A stretch of DNA of 64,000 bases from SAR202 cluster bacterium (lineage in GTDB: Bacteria; Chloroflexota; Dehalococcoidia; Lucifugimonadales; UBA1123). The notes under the pieces are model-generated. The model was not told the DNA's origin. It made no database searches and saw nothing but the letters and a program-made list of their open reading frames with translations. The stretch's first letter is position 1. Each line of letters begins with the position of its first letter. The DNA lies in contig JASMDM010000061.1 of the NCBI GenBank assembly GCA_030752795.1, positions 1-64,000 on the forward strand, written 5' to 3'. Below are positions 8,525 through 17,893 of this stretch, piece by piece. Both the position numbers and the translations under genes were made by a program.

Positions 8525-9199
8525 TCACTCGACCCACGGCAACAGGGTGACGCCGTGATGGCACGTGTAAGCGACGAGCAGGCCCTTGATGATCTTGCCT
8601 ACCAACACGATCGCCATGAAACGCTTGAACGGATAGCCCACCGTGCCTGCGGCGACCCCGACGACGTCGAAAATAGGGTTTGGTATCGCTGACACGATGA
8701 ACAGGACCAACGTGCCGCGCTTTTCCATCCAGCTCCGGAATTTTGGCCGGACCGCACGGTAGAACGGCATGCGGTCGAAGATCGAGTGGCCGCCGTAACC
8801 GACCGCGTAACCCGACCATTCGCCCAACGACTCCCCGACGCCCGCGAGAGTACCTAGGACGAATGGGTCCAGGGTGGTGCTCAGTCCGCAAACCGTGAGC
8901 ATCGCGGGCACTGGCAACACTAACGAGACAGCGCCAAACCAACTTACCAGGAACACGCCCGGATATCCGGCGACTTTGGAGGGCGAGACGTAGTCGCGGA
9001 GCGTCCATGCCACGATGGCCAATATGACGGCGGCGACCAACGCGGCCAAAGGCAGCCAACGTTGATGGCGAATCCACAGGCTGGCGGATCCGCCTGATTC
9101 TGCTGAGACCTGCCCGTGCAAACTCGCGTCGCCCTTTCGCTGCATCGAGAATCGGTCGATAACACCGTGTGGGCCTTGAACGACGCTGTAGCCTAACAT
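8525..9199 (-). CDS. DedA/VTT-domain membrane protein
   Basis: A 224-residue integral membrane protein. After about 45 polar residues come a first helix (LPLAALVAAVILAIVAW), then the VTT/SNARE-associated domain with VLPVPAMLTVCG, the GESLGEWSGYAVGYGG segment typical of DedA proteins, FRSWMEKRGTLVLFIVSAIPNP and a last helix near the C-terminus. DedA relatives act as lipid flippases or scramblases and in membrane homeostasis; the exact role here is not known. Convergent with the phosphotriesterase-like gene, 45 bp apart. A shorter start (MQRKGD) is possible. Confidence 0.8.
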   Translation of the reverse strand: MLGYSVVQGPHGVIDRFSMQRKGDASLHGQVSAESGGSASLWIRHQRWLPLAALVAAVILAIVAWTLRDYVSPSKVAGYPGVFLVSWFGAVSLVLPVPAMLTVCGLSTTLDPFVLGTLAGVGESLGEWSGYAVGYGGHSIFDRMPFYRAVRPKFRSWMEKRGTLVLFIVSAIPNPIFDVVGVAAGTVGYPFKRFMAIVLVGKIIKGLLVAYTCHHGVTLLPWVE

Positions 9200-9346
9200 C
9201 GATCAGGCCCTGCCCTGGGAAAACCCTGCCGAGCGTTCGGACTGAACTCGAATGACTCGTTCGAATCCGCGACGCCACGGCCGGAGCCGATGACCGGCCA
9301 GCGCGATTGGTGCTGTCGGACCGCCAGGTTCACTTCGAATTATACG

Positions 9347-10186
9347 TTAACGCGAGAGAAATTCCAGTGTTAGAGAGTTGAATTCGTCGGAGCGCTTCAT
9401 ATGTGGCCAATGGCCGCAACTGCCGAACACGTGGATGTCCGTCCGCGGATCCGACAGTTCCGCGCGATGGGCGTGTTTGACCGGCAGTATCTTGTCCTCG
9501 GTCCCCCAAGCGATCAGCACCGGCATCTCGAGCTCTTTCAGCCGCCTGTGGAGGATGTACTCGGATTTGACGCCGAGAATGGAAACGGTGTTCCGAATCA
9601 CCTTGAGTGCAGCCCGTCGCGCCCCCGGCGATCGATTGGCTCTTTTGAGCTCGTCCAGCAACTCCGGTGTGACGAAGCTTTGATCGCCGAACGCTGTCTT
9701 GAGCATGACGCCCGTGCTGCCCACAAACCGGCTGGTCATCAGCTCGCCCAGAACCTTGAGTGACGCGATTCTGAGTCCCCCGTTGACCTCGCGCCCGAGA
9801 CATGCGCTGCCAACCAACATCAACCGAGAGACGATGTTCGGGTGGGCAAGGGCGGTCATCAACGAAAGGCCTCCGCCCATGGAGTGGCCGATCAACGCCG
9901 GCCGTTCGATGCCCAGCGATTCGAAGAATCCTCGCAGGAAGTAAACCATCGAATCCGCGTCGTATGACAGGTCCGGTTTTTCCGAATCGCCGTGGCCGGG
10001 CAGGTCCAGAGCGAAAACCTTGTGGCGTCGGGACAGCGGTTCGATGTTGTCGCGCCACGTGATCACCGACTCGCCGAGACCGTGGATCAGCGCGACAGGA
10101 CGACCGTTTCCGGAGACGACGTAGTGTGTCTTGACGCCGCCAACGGTAACGAATTCGGATTTTCCATGCAGGATCGTCATCGTCAT
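9347..10186 (-). CDS. Alpha/beta hydrolase
   Basis: A 279-residue cytosolic hydrolase. The oxyanion segment IHGLGES (about 34-40), the nucleophile elbow GHSMGG (Ser102), the acid in WGTEDKIL and the base in GSCGHWPHM form the usual triad. The fold resembles carboxylesterases and meta-cleavage hydrolases, but no substrate is implied. I chose ATG 10186 (MTMTIL) over an upstream start because the extra 17 residues look like non-coding leader. It sits about 150 bp downstream of the DedA gene on the same strand as clpC, but is separated from clpC by about 100 bp. Confidence 0.8.
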   Translation of the reverse strand: MTMTILHGKSEFVTVGGVKTHYVVSGNGRPVALIHGLGESVITWRDNIEPLSRRHKVFALDLPGHGDSEKPDLSYDADSMVYFLRGFFESLGIERPALIGHSMGGGLSLMTALAHPNIVSRLMLVGSACLGREVNGGLRIASLKVLGELMTSRFVGSTGVMLKTAFGDQSFVTPELLDELKRANRSPGARRAALKVIRNTVSILGVKSEYILHRRLKELEMPVLIAWGTEDKILPVKHAHRAELSDPRTDIHVFGSCGHWPHMKRSDEFNSLTLEFLSR

Positions 10187-10288
10187 AAAAGTATATCCGA
10201 AACTCGAACCGGCGAAAACGAACAACGGGCGCCGCATTTGCGACGCCCGTTGTTCAGCTAATGTAAAAACCGGCGGCCTCCAATGCGG

Positions 10289-12736
10289 TCAGACCGTCGC
10301 GGCAACGAGCTCTGTCTGCTCGGCCTCGAACGTCAGCCCTTCGTCTCCTGCGTCCACGATGACGTGGCTGCCCAGCTTGAACTCTCGTGACAGCATCCGT
10401 TTCGACAGCGCGTTCTCTACGTGGCGTTGAATCGCTCGACGCAGAGGCCGTGCGCCGTAGACCCGATCGAAGCCCTCGCTGGCGAGCCATGCCCTGGCGG
10501 CTTCGGTTAACTCGATCGTGACGCCGTGTTCCCTGAGTCGTGAAGCGACTTCGTCGATCATGAGGTCCACGATTTCGTGTGTCTGATCTCGCGTGAGTTC
10601 GTCGAACACGATGATGTCGTCGATGCGGTTCAGGAATTCGGGCCGGAAAGTGCGCTTCAGGGCGTCTTCGATCGATGCTCGCAGCTTGACTGACGCGTCC
10701 ACCTCGTCGGCGCTTCGAAGGAATCCGACTGGCTCTTTGTCGACCGCCGTCATGCTCAGGTTGGACGTCATTATGACTAGGGTGTTGCGGAAGTCGACCG
10801 TCCTGCCATGGCCGTCGGTCAGGCGGCCGTCTTCCAGAACCTGGAGCAACGCGTTGAACACGTCGGGGTGCGCTTTCTCGATCTCGTCGAACAGCACGAC
10901 GCGGAACGGCCTGCGCCGGACCGCCTCGGTGAGTTGTCCGCCTTCGTCGTATCCGACGTAGCCGGGCGGCGCGCCGATCAGCCTGGATACGCTGTGCTTT
11001 TCCATGTACTCAGACATGTCGATGCGGACTAGGTTCTGCTCGTCGTCGAACAGATACTCGGCCAGGGCGCGTGCGAGCTCAGTCTTGCCGACGCCTGTCG
11101 GACCAAGGAAGATAAAGCTGCCCATCGGCCGCTTCGGGTCTTTGAGGCCGGATCGGGCTCTGCGAACCGCGTCCGACACTGCCGTGATCGCCGACTCCTG
11201 GCCGACGACCCTGGCGTGCAGCCGGTCTTCCATATGTAGGAGCTTTTCCGCCTCGCTTTCAAGCAGCCTGTCAACCGGGATGCCTGTCCAGATCGCGATC
11301 AGCTCACCGATGGATTCGGCGTCGATGACCATCCCCACGTCGGAGCGGGATATCTCGGCCCTCGAGCTCGCGTACTCTTCCGCCAACCGCATACGCTCGC
11401 CTCTCAACTCGGCGGCCTGTTGATACTCGGCTTGCTGAGAGGCCGCTTCCTCCTCGATCTCCAAGCGGCGCAGGCGGGCTTCCTGTTCCCGCAAATCCGG
11501 CGGGAGCGCGTGCACGTCCATGCGGAGCTTGGCCGAGGCTTCGTCGATCAAGTCGACCGCCTTGTCCGGGAGCAGTCGGTCGGATATGTACCGTTGGCTC
11601 ATGCGAACGGCGGCTTCGATGGCCTTATCCTCGACTCGAACCTTGTGGTGAGCCTCGTATCGAGGGCGGAGGCTCTTGAGCATCTCGATAGCCGTGTCGG
11701 CGTCCGGTTCTTCGACCAAAACGGGTTGGAATCGACGCTCGAGCGCGGCGTCCTTTTCGATGTAGCGGCGGTACTCTTCCTCGGTCGTTGCGCCGATGCA
11801 CTGGAGTTCACCGCGAGCGAGCGCTGGTTTCATCAAGTTGGAGGCGTCGAGTCCGCCCTCGGCAGCTCCCGCGCCCACAACGTTGTGTATCTCGTCGATG
11901 AAGAGGATTATCTCGCCTTTGGCTTGCTTGATCTCTTCCATGACGGCCTTGAGTCGCTCTTCAAACTCGCCCCTGAATTTGGACCCTGCGACCAGCAACC
12001 CCATGTCGAGCGCCAGCACGCGGCGTCCGGCGAGCTCGTCGGGCGCGTCTTCCGACACGATGGCCTGGGCCAACCCCTCGGCGATGGCCGTCTTGCCGAC
12101 GCCGGCGCCCCCGATCAGGACGGCGTTGTTCTTGGTGCGCCGGATGAGCGTTTGCATCGCGCGGCCGATTTCCATGTTGCGGCCGACGACCGGGTCCAGC
12201 CTGCCGTCTCTGGCGAGTTGCGTCAGATCGATGCTGAAACGCTCGAGGGACTGATAGTGGCTCTCGGCTCGTGGATCGGTGACTCGGTGGTTGCCGCGCA
12301 CCTTTTGCAGCGCCTGGTAGACGCGCTCCGTGTCGACGCCGTGCTCACGGAGGACGCGGGCGACATCGCCTTCGTCCTCTTGAGTCAACGCGACAAGCAG
12401 GTGCTCCGAGCCGATGAATTCGTCACCGAGACGGTCCGCCTCGGCCTTTGCCCTTCCGAGCAGCGCCTCTGCTCTGGGGGTCATGAATATCTGGTTTGCG
12501 CCACGCTCAAGCGTCGGAACTTCGGCCAGAAGAATGTCCAGTTTGGAGCGAATTGCATCCGGAGACGCGCCGAGCTCGGAGAGAACCGCGAGCGGGACGC
12601 TTTTGGTTTGCTCCAGCAATGCCATCAAGACGTGCTCGGAGTCCCATTGGCTGTGCCGGTAGCGGCGAACGATCTCCTGGGACGTGCCCAGGGCTTTTTG
12701 TGCTTGTTCGGTGAAGTTGTCGGGTCGTAGAACCAT
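10289..12736 (-). CDS. clpC: ATP-dependent Clp protease ATP-binding subunit ClpC
   Basis: An 815-residue class I Hsp100 unfoldase. In order: an N domain with two Clp_N repeats (about 1-145), a first AAA+ module with Walker A GGAGVGKT (209-216) and the [12 protein letters not shown] box, a short middle domain with a UVR-like stretch [13 protein letters not shown] as in ClpC and not the long coil of ClpB, and a second AAA+ module with GPTGVGKT (545-552). A VGF tripeptide at 670-672 lies where the ClpP-docking loop is expected, so it probably works with ClpP. It starts at an ATG with AGAGGCG upstream; the leader holds a promoter candidate and a hairpin. Confidence 0.92.
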   Translation of the reverse strand: MVLRPDNFTEQAQKALGTSQEIVRRYRHSQWDSEHVLMALLEQTKSVPLAVLSELGASPDAIRSKLDILLAEVPTLERGANQIFMTPRAEALLGRAKAEADRLGDEFIGSEHLLVALTQEDEGDVARVLREHGVDTERVYQALQKVRGNHRVTDPRAESHYQSLERFSIDLTQLARDGRLDPVVGRNMEIGRAMQTLIRRTKNNAVLIGGAGVGKTAIAEGLAQAIVSEDAPDELAGRRVLALDMGLLVAGSKFRGEFEERLKAVMEEIKQAKGEIILFIDEIHNVVGAGAAEGGLDASNLMKPALARGELQCIGATTEEEYRRYIEKDAALERRFQPVLVEEPDADTAIEMLKSLRPRYEAHHKVRVEDKAIEAAVRMSQRYISDRLLPDKAVDLIDEASAKLRMDVHALPPDLREQEARLRRLEIEEEAASQQAEYQQAAELRGERMRLAEEYASSRAEISRSDVGMVIDAESIGELIAIWTGIPVDRLLESEAEKLLHMEDRLHARVVGQESAITAVSDAVRRARSGLKDPKRPMGSFIFLGPTGVGKTELARALAEYLFDDEQNLVRIDMSEYMEKHSVSRLIGAPPGYVGYDEGGQLTEAVRRRPFRVVLFDEIEKAHPDVFNALLQVLEDGRLTDGHGRTVDFRNTLVIMTSNLSMTAVDKEPVGFLRSADEVDASVKLRASIEDALKRTFRPEFLNRIDDIIVFDELTRDQTHEIVDLMIDEVASRLREHGVTIELTEAARAWLASEGFDRVYGARPLRRAIQRHVENALSKRMLSREFKLGSHVIVDAGDEGLTFEAEQTELVAATV

Positions 12737-12777
12737 TGAATCGCCTCTTGTAAAGTGATGCTGTGGATATGTTTAAT

Positions 12778-12796
12778 GCGCTTTGTGTATAAGCGC
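12778..12796 (-). promoter_or_regulatory. Inverted repeat in the clpC leader
   Basis: GCGCTT and AAGCGC form a perfect 6-bp stem with a 7-nt loop between the predicted clpC -10 and its start codon, close to the expected 5' end of the mRNA. It could bind a stress repressor or shape the leader RNA. It is not a CIRCE or an HspR box. Confidence 0.35.
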
Positions 12797-12806
12797 GAGT
12801 CATTCT

Positions 12807-12835
12807 ATAATATCAATAACATTGATACGATGCAA
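12807..12835 (-). promoter_or_regulatory. Candidate promoter of clpC
   Basis: On the minus strand TTGCAT (12835-12830) and TATTAT (12812-12807) are spaced by 17 bp in an AT-rich patch upstream of clpC. The -10 matches the consensus in five of six positions and the -35 only in TTG. Transcription would start near 12800, just upstream of the leader hairpin. Confidence 0.4.
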
Positions 12836-12920
12836 CTAAAGGCAAGATCGATCTTGACTTTGGAAATCTGCGGTGACAGACTAGAGCGCAGTTTGATTGG
12901 CAGACTTCGGAGATTAGCGT

Positions 12921-13586
12921 TTGATCATAGACATTCACACCCATACGTTCCCGACCTCGGTCGACAGCATGATTACGGCGGACGAATTGATCGAGGAGGC
13001 GAAACGAATCGGACTCGACGGCGTTTGCATCACCGACCACGACGGCTTCTGGGATCATACTGAAGTATTCGAGCTCTCCAAACGGCACAACTTTCTGGTG
13101 CTGCCAGGTTGCGAGGTAACCACCGAAGAAGGCCACCTGCTGGTATACGGTTTGCGAAACTACATCTTCGGAATGCACCGCGCCACGTTCGTCAAAAACC
13201 TCGTCGATGAAGACGGCGGCGCGATGGTGGTGGCGCATCCGTATCGGCGTACATATCGCAAACATGCCGACAGCAGCCCTGCCGCATACTATGAGATGCT
13301 GGAAAGAGCTTCGAGGAATCAAGTGTTCTCGATGATCGACGGTGTCGAGGTGCTGAACGGTCGAGGGTCCGAGGAAGAAAACGCCTTCTCTCACGAGATG
13401 GCTCGATGGTTCAAGCTTCCCGGCACCGGCGCGAGCGACGCTCACAAGCTCAGCGATCTCGGAACTTTCGCCACCGAGTTTCACGGCGTTATCAAGAATC
13501 TGGACGATCTCATCCGGGAAATCAGAGCCGGCGCCTTCAGCCCTATCGTGCTCGATGGCGCGCGGGCGGAACACAGTCACGGGTAG
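12921..13586 (+). CDS. PHP-domain metal-dependent phosphoesterase
   Basis: A 221-residue protein of the PHP superfamily (YciV/TrpH-like). Metal ligands: IDIHTHTF near the N-terminus, TDHDGFW, PGCEVTTEEGHLL, VVAHPYR and the C-terminal GASDAH. Relatives hydrolyse nucleotides or phosphoesters such as 3',5'-nucleoside bisphosphate. The start is TTG 12921, since residue 2 onward is already the first strand. It is divergent from clpC across a 184-bp spacer that holds the clpC promoter. Confidence 0.8.
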   Translation: MIIDIHTHTFPTSVDSMITADELIEEAKRIGLDGVCITDHDGFWDHTEVFELSKRHNFLVLPGCEVTTEEGHLLVYGLRNYIFGMHRATFVKNLVDEDGGAMVVAHPYRRTYRKHADSSPAAYYEMLERASRNQVFSMIDGVEVLNGRGSEEENAFSHEMARWFKLPGTGASDAHKLSDLGTFATEFHGVIKNLDDLIREIRAGAFSPIVLDGARAEHSHG

Positions 13587-13716
13587 TGCCTCGATCCATG
13601 ACAGCCAGCACCCCCGGCAAGACCAATCAGCTCGCTCTGCATTCGTGCGCCGAAAGCAGGCATTCGAAACCGGAGACCAGTGACACTCGACACGGGACCG
13701 TTCTCGAGGCGGCCCA

Positions 13717-14694
13717 GTGAGTGCGATACTTCACATCGAAGACCTGCACACCCATTTCACATCGAAAGAGGGTACGATCAAGGCCGTCAACGGGGTGTCG
13801 CTCGAGTTGGGAGAAGACACCGTCCTCGGCCTCGTCGGCGAAAGCGGTTCGGGAAAGACCATGACCGCGCTGTCGATCATGCAGTTGGTGCCATTTCCCG
13901 GCAAGATCGTCCAGGGCAAGATCGTCTACGACGGCCGCGACATGATGACGATGGGTGAGCGCGACCTGCGCAAACTGAGAGGCAATGAGGTTTCGCTCAT
14001 TTTCCAAGATGCCGGCGCAGCGTTAAATCCCGTGGTCCAAATCGGCCAGCAGGTCGAAGAAGTGATGCTCGAGCACGCGCCCGTAACGAAACGGCAAGCG
14101 CGAAATCGGGCCGTCGAATTGCTGGTGCAGATGGGGATTCCGGACGCGGCAAAGATGTTGGATCGGTATCCGTTCCAGCTCAGCGGAGGTATGGCGCAGC
14201 GTGTGCTTATGGCAATCGGGATTGCTCAGAAACCGCGCGTGTTGATCGCCGACGAACCGACATCGAACCTGGACGTAACGCTGCAGGCCGAGATGCTGCA
14301 CCGCCTCAGGCTGCTTCGCGAAGAAGCCCACACGTCAATCCTTCTCATCACGCACGATCTCGGTGTGATCGCTCAGATGGCTCAGGCAGTTGCCGTGATG
14401 TACGGCGGCTCAATCGTTGAGTACGCGGATACGATTACGCTCTACAAGCGGCCGTTGCATCCGTACACATGGGGGCTGTTCCAGGCGTTGCCTCGGATGG
14501 ATTCACCGGAGCGGTCGCTTCAACCCTTGGCGGGCACGCCGCTGACGATGCTGGACCCGCCGGACCGATGCCCGTTCCTGGAACGTTGCAACAAGGCGGT
14601 CAACGAGTGCCGAACAGAACCTCGACCGGCCCAGGTCGAGCTGGAGCCCGGACACTATCTGGCTTGCTACAACCCCATCGTTCCGGTGGGGTGA
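13717..14694 (+). CDS. Oligopeptide/dipeptide ABC transporter ATP-binding protein
   Basis: A 325-residue ATPase of the DppD/OppD type. Walker A GESGSGKT, Q-loop FQDAGAALNP, signature LSGGMAQR, Walker B LIADEPTSNLD and the H-loop THDLG are all present. The C-terminal oligo_HPY region has the CPFLERC...C...C pattern that holds an Fe-S cluster in several relatives. GTG 13717 is the start. No permease, binding protein or second ATPase lies next to it, so it must work with components encoded elsewhere. Confidence 0.88.
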   Translation: MSAILHIEDLHTHFTSKEGTIKAVNGVSLELGEDTVLGLVGESGSGKTMTALSIMQLVPFPGKIVQGKIVYDGRDMMTMGERDLRKLRGNEVSLIFQDAGAALNPVVQIGQQVEEVMLEHAPVTKRQARNRAVELLVQMGIPDAAKMLDRYPFQLSGGMAQRVLMAIGIAQKPRVLIADEPTSNLDVTLQAEMLHRLRLLREEAHTSILLITHDLGVIAQMAQAVAVMYGGSIVEYADTITLYKRPLHPYTWGLFQALPRMDSPERSLQPLAGTPLTMLDPPDRCPFLERCNKAVNECRTEPRPAQVELEPGHYLACYNPIVPVG

Positions 14695-14788
14695 CCGTCA
14701 GAGACGGCTCTATTTACGCCGACCACGATCCGCCGTATGGCTGGATCGCATGTTGTTGGCGCCTTCGATTGCTCTCGACGCTTGACGG

Positions 14789-15760
14789 TCACCGAGCGCG
14801 ATTCTCACCCGCCAGTTTGACGCCCAGATTTTCGAGCATGTCGTCGGCCATCGTGTTCAGGTCGTATGACGGAGACCAATCCCACTCCTCACGGGCCGCC
14901 GTGTCGTCGAGCGAGTTGGGCCATGAGTCGGCGATCCCCTGTCGCAGTGGATCGACCTCGTAGTCGACGCTGAAGCCGGGGACCTTGCCGGAGATGACTC
15001 CGGCCAGTTCCGCCGGAGTGAAGCTCACCGCGCCGACGTTGAAGTCGGTGTGATGCTTGAGCCGCGAGCCGTCCGCGTGTGCGAGGTCGACGATCGCCTT
15101 TATGCAGTCGGGCATGTACATCATCGGCAGGCGTGTGTCGGGGCGTAGGTAGCAGATGTATCGACCTTCCCGTATCGCGCCGTAGAAGATGGCGACCGCG
15201 TAGTCCGTTGTGCCCGCGGTCGGTTCAGTCTTCCAACTAATGATTCCAGGCAGCCGCAAACCTCGAACGTCTAGGCCCAGCTTGTCGACGTAGTAGTTGC
15301 CCATGAGTTCGCCGAAAACCTTCGAGATGCCGTACAGCGTGGCGGGGCGTTGCAGCGTCTCGTTCGGTGTTTCGTCCTGGGGTGTGTCGGGGCCGAATGC
15401 GGCTATCGAACTCGGCAGGATGAGCTGGTCAAGGTCGTTGTCGACCGCGGCTTCCAGCACGTTGTAGAGCCCGTCGATGTTAACGGAGTGCGCTCGTTGC
15501 CGGTTTGACTCGGCGAAAGCCGACAGCACCGAGCTCATGTGATACACGGTCCCGACATCGTGATCGCGCAAAGATCTCTGCACGCTTTCGCCGTCGGTTA
15601 CGTCGATGGTGATTGCCGGACCGGCGTCGCGCATGTCGTCCGGCATCGGCGTCCGGTGACCGGCGGCGATTACGTTGCCGGACCCGTATCGCTCACGCAG
15701 GGCCGGGACGAGCTCGGAGCCGATCTGCCCTGCGGCGCCCGTGACGAGTATCTTTCGCAT
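14789..15760 (-). CDS. L-threonine 3-dehydrogenase, SDR/UDP-galactose-epimerase-like type
   Basis: A 323-residue extended SDR. Nucleotide-binding TGAAGQIGSELV at residues 7-18, SSIAAFGP and the YGISK catalytic Tyr-Lys pair are visible. GTTDYAVAIFYGAI and the stretch DTRLPMMYMPDCIKAI are diagnostic of the GalE-like L-threonine dehydrogenases that oxidise threonine to 2-amino-3-ketobutyrate with NAD+. It starts 9 nt after the stop of the ArsM-like gene and is probably coupled to it, which is an odd pairing. No ketobutyrate-CoA ligase is present nearby. Confidence 0.82.
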   Translation of the reverse strand: MRKILVTGAAGQIGSELVPALRERYGSGNVIAAGHRTPMPDDMRDAGPAITIDVTDGESVQRSLRDHDVGTVYHMSSVLSAFAESNRQRAHSVNIDGLYNVLEAAVDNDLDQLILPSSIAAFGPDTPQDETPNETLQRPATLYGISKVFGELMGNYYVDKLGLDVRGLRLPGIISWKTEPTAGTTDYAVAIFYGAIREGRYICYLRPDTRLPMMYMPDCIKAIVDLAHADGSRLKHHTDFNVGAVSFTPAELAGVISGKVPGFSVDYEVDPLRQGIADSWPNSLDDTAAREEWDWSPSYDLNTMADDMLENLGVKLAGENRAR

Positions 15761-15769
15761 AGGCGACGG

Positions 15770-16609
15770 TCAGGCCGATCTTGACTTGACGGCCGTGAAC
15801 TTGACGCTCGCGACCCTGCCTGCAACGAGGGCAAGATCCGCAGCGCTGGGAGGAGGACAGAATTCCTCTCCCGGGCAACTCGCCAATGCCCTCAATTCAT
15901 CATTGGACAGGATGTGGCGGTTCACGGTCCGCAGGTCTCCGAAACCCGCGTCTGACACCATCCGCCAATAGCCGGACTCGGCGATCGCTCCCCCCAGACA
16001 CCCGGCCCCGGCCGCCTGGAACCGCTCCCTGAGTTCAGGCGCCATCTCTTCCGTCAAGGCAATGTCCGAAATTGCCAACCGTCCGCCGGGCTTGAGAATT
16101 CGATAGGCTTCGCGATACACGGCGTCCTTGTCAGGACAGAGGTTGATGACACAGTTTGATATGACGACATCGGCGATGCTGTCCGGAAGGTCGAGCTCGG
16201 CGATGTCGCCGACGTGGAGTTTGACACGGCCTGCCAGGCCCTTCTCGGCCACGGCCTGGTGAGCCCGCTCGATCATCCGAGACGAAAAATCGACCCCAAT
16301 CGCTCGACCGTCGGAGGTTGCTCTTTCAGCGGCCAACACCAGATCGATCCCGGCGCCGCATCCGAGGTCCACGACCACATCACCGGATTTAATATCGGCG
16401 AAACCGACTGGGTTTCCGCACCCTCTGGACAGATCGAGGGCTACTTGAGGCACATCGGCGAGATCCGAGGGAGCGTACAATCCTTGATCGATCGCATAGC
16501 CCGAACCGGGCTGAGCTTGGCTCGATCAACACGCCTGCCCGTTGCCGCCACTCTCGGCAAACGCCCCGTATCTGGTTTTGACGGCTTGCTTTACTTCCGC
16601 GAGTTGCAT
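15770..16609 (-). CDS. ArsM-like SAM-dependent methyltransferase with in-frame UGA (candidate selenoprotein)
   Basis: Read through one UGA, this is a 279-residue arsenite-methyltransferase-like protein. The ATG at 16609 has a GGAGGA ribosome site 5 nt upstream; codon 28 (16528-16526) is TGA, directly after Cys27, where ArsM proteins have a Cys pair after the YGxxAExGG stretch. The frame then continues into SAM motif I (VVDLGCGAGIDLVLA), GVDFSSRMIERA, SNCVINLCPDK and LKPGGRLAISDI, all typical of ArsM. The UGA starts a 44-nt hairpin described separately. Without readthrough the only later start is a TTG with no ribosome site that would drop the conserved N-terminus. Methylation of As(III) or another metalloid is inferred from the family; the Sec reading is a hypothesis. 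Confidence 0.72.
16485..16528 (-). promoter_or_regulatory. SECIS-like hairpin beginning at the UGA of the ArsM-like gene
   Basis: Reading the minus strand from the UGA: TGATCGA pairs perfectly with TCGATCA at the far end (7 bp, including the UGA itself), and inside it AGCCCG pairs with CGGGCT (6 bp) around the tri-loop GTT. The apical loop begins 19 nt after the UGA and its first base is G. Size, spacing and loop G fit the known form of bacterial SECIS elements. A small competing stem (GAGC/GCTC) also exists. No folding program was run. Confidence 0.55.
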
Positions 16610-16784
16610 CTGCGTCCTCCCTGTGCATATCGGCATGGCGCGATGGTATCACGAACAAGCGCTGACACTGAACAGCCGTTGTGTTTCGTCAGCGGTGTGG
16701 CAGATGTGCCCTCGTTAGCAGGTTCTGTCGAGCACGAGCGTGGGATCGACGAGTTTGCCGATTCGAGGCAGTTTCTTTGCCGGT

Positions 16785-17735
16785 TCAGCTAGTCATCGCG
16801 TCGGGAAAGCCGGCGAGCTCAACCTTGGGATTGGCAGTCTCCCAGTCTCTGGCGCGGCGCAGCACGTCTGAATTCGGATCTTGACCCAACGGGCAGAGGG
16901 CCAGGCAGGCGACTTTGCACATTCTGTTGCCGAAACTGTCGATAGCTCGATGATCGCTTGCGGCATAGTTGGCGCCCGGCAGGTCCATGGGATAGCCTTG
17001 CTTGATGTTCGCGCGTATCTCCTCAAAGGTCGTTCCCCGGCTGCCGCAATCCGAAGAGCATCTGTAGTGGTTGACGCGTCCATCGGGAGATATGGCCCGC
17101 GTTGGGCACACATCGACACAGATCGTGCAATTCGGAGGGCAAGGGTCGTCTTCCAACGGCTCCTCGTTCTCCAGGACGGCAGTTGTGACGACGCAACCCA
17201 GGCGTACTCGTGTCCCAAACCTGGGAGTCGCAACGAGGCCGTTCCTGGCCCTGCGACCCATTCCTGACAGCACGGCGGCGCGCTTCATGCTGAATACCCC
17301 GTACAACGGCGCGGTGGCGGTTTCATCTCCGTCGGCTTCGTGGTTGAACCGAGCGCCCACGAGCGCGCCCAACGGCAGCGTCCGACGCGAGCGAGCCTCC
17401 AGCCAACGCGCGAGGTCGTAGCAAATCGAATTCAGGAGTCGATTGAGGTGCACGTAGCCAAAGTTGCCGAAGGCATACGTGGTCTTGGCGTCTGAAACGT
17501 TCGACTCGATCACTCCTCCCAGTTGGCCGATGCCAAGCACTATCACACTGCGGGCGGGCGGCAACAGATCGGTCGGACCGTATCCGGAAGGTCGGTAGTC
17601 GAATACCTTCGAGGCATCAGATAACTGTGGCGTCTGCCATCTCTCCACCGCGGCCACGCCAACGAGGTCAGCGCCAAGTTCCTGCGCTCGTTGCTTAATC
17701 TGTTGGGTCAGTCCCTCGATATCCTGTGCACACAC
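16785..17735 (-). CDS. QueG-like (epoxyqueuosine-reductase-type) Fe-S oxidoreductase
   Basis: A 316-residue cytosolic protein. The C-terminal half carries a ferredoxin-like cluster motif CPPNCTICVDVCPT, then CSSDCG and CKVACLALCPLG, enough Cys for two [4Fe-4S] clusters. The N-terminal part (LGADLVGVAAVERW, PPARSVIVLGIG, LNSICYDLARWLE) matches the cobalamin-binding module shared by QueG and reductive dehalogenases. There is no Tat signal, so respiratory dehalogenation is unlikely. The start is GTG 17735 with GGAG upstream. True QueG is usually longer, so this may be a paralogue with another substrate. Confidence 0.7.
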   Translation of the reverse strand: MCAQDIEGLTQQIKQRAQELGADLVGVAAVERWQTPQLSDASKVFDYRPSGYGPTDLLPPARSVIVLGIGQLGGVIESNVSDAKTTYAFGNFGYVHLNRLLNSICYDLARWLEARSRRTLPLGALVGARFNHEADGDETATAPLYGVFSMKRAAVLSGMGRRARNGLVATPRFGTRVRLGCVVTTAVLENEEPLEDDPCPPNCTICVDVCPTRAISPDGRVNHYRCSSDCGSRGTTFEEIRANIKQGYPMDLPGANYAASDHRAIDSFGNRMCKVACLALCPLGQDPNSDVLRRARDWETANPKVELAGFPDAMTS

Positions 17736-17893
17736 GCGAAACTCCGTTACGATATCGTGCTAAATGGGTGACGCCAAATTGGCTCATGATCGGGACGCAC
17801 ATCTACGGGCGGGCGCGACCGCTGGATTCGCCGGACGGCGCTGCGAACTGGAACGTGTCTCGCATCGCGAACGTATCGAATACACCCCATGTG

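Noticed and set aside
11420-12730. A 436-codon plus-strand frame opposite clpC
   Set aside because: It is a mirror of the ClpC reading frame; all family motifs are on the minus strand.
15770-16480. Shorter methyltransferase starting at the TTG after the UGA
   Set aside because: There is no ribosome site before this TTG, and it would remove the conserved N-terminal region that is preceded by a strong GGAGGA and ATG at 16609.
16785-17735. Reductive dehalogenase
   Set aside because: Cluster motifs are similar, but there is no Tat signal and no anchor gene, and the N-terminal half fits the QueG-like group better.
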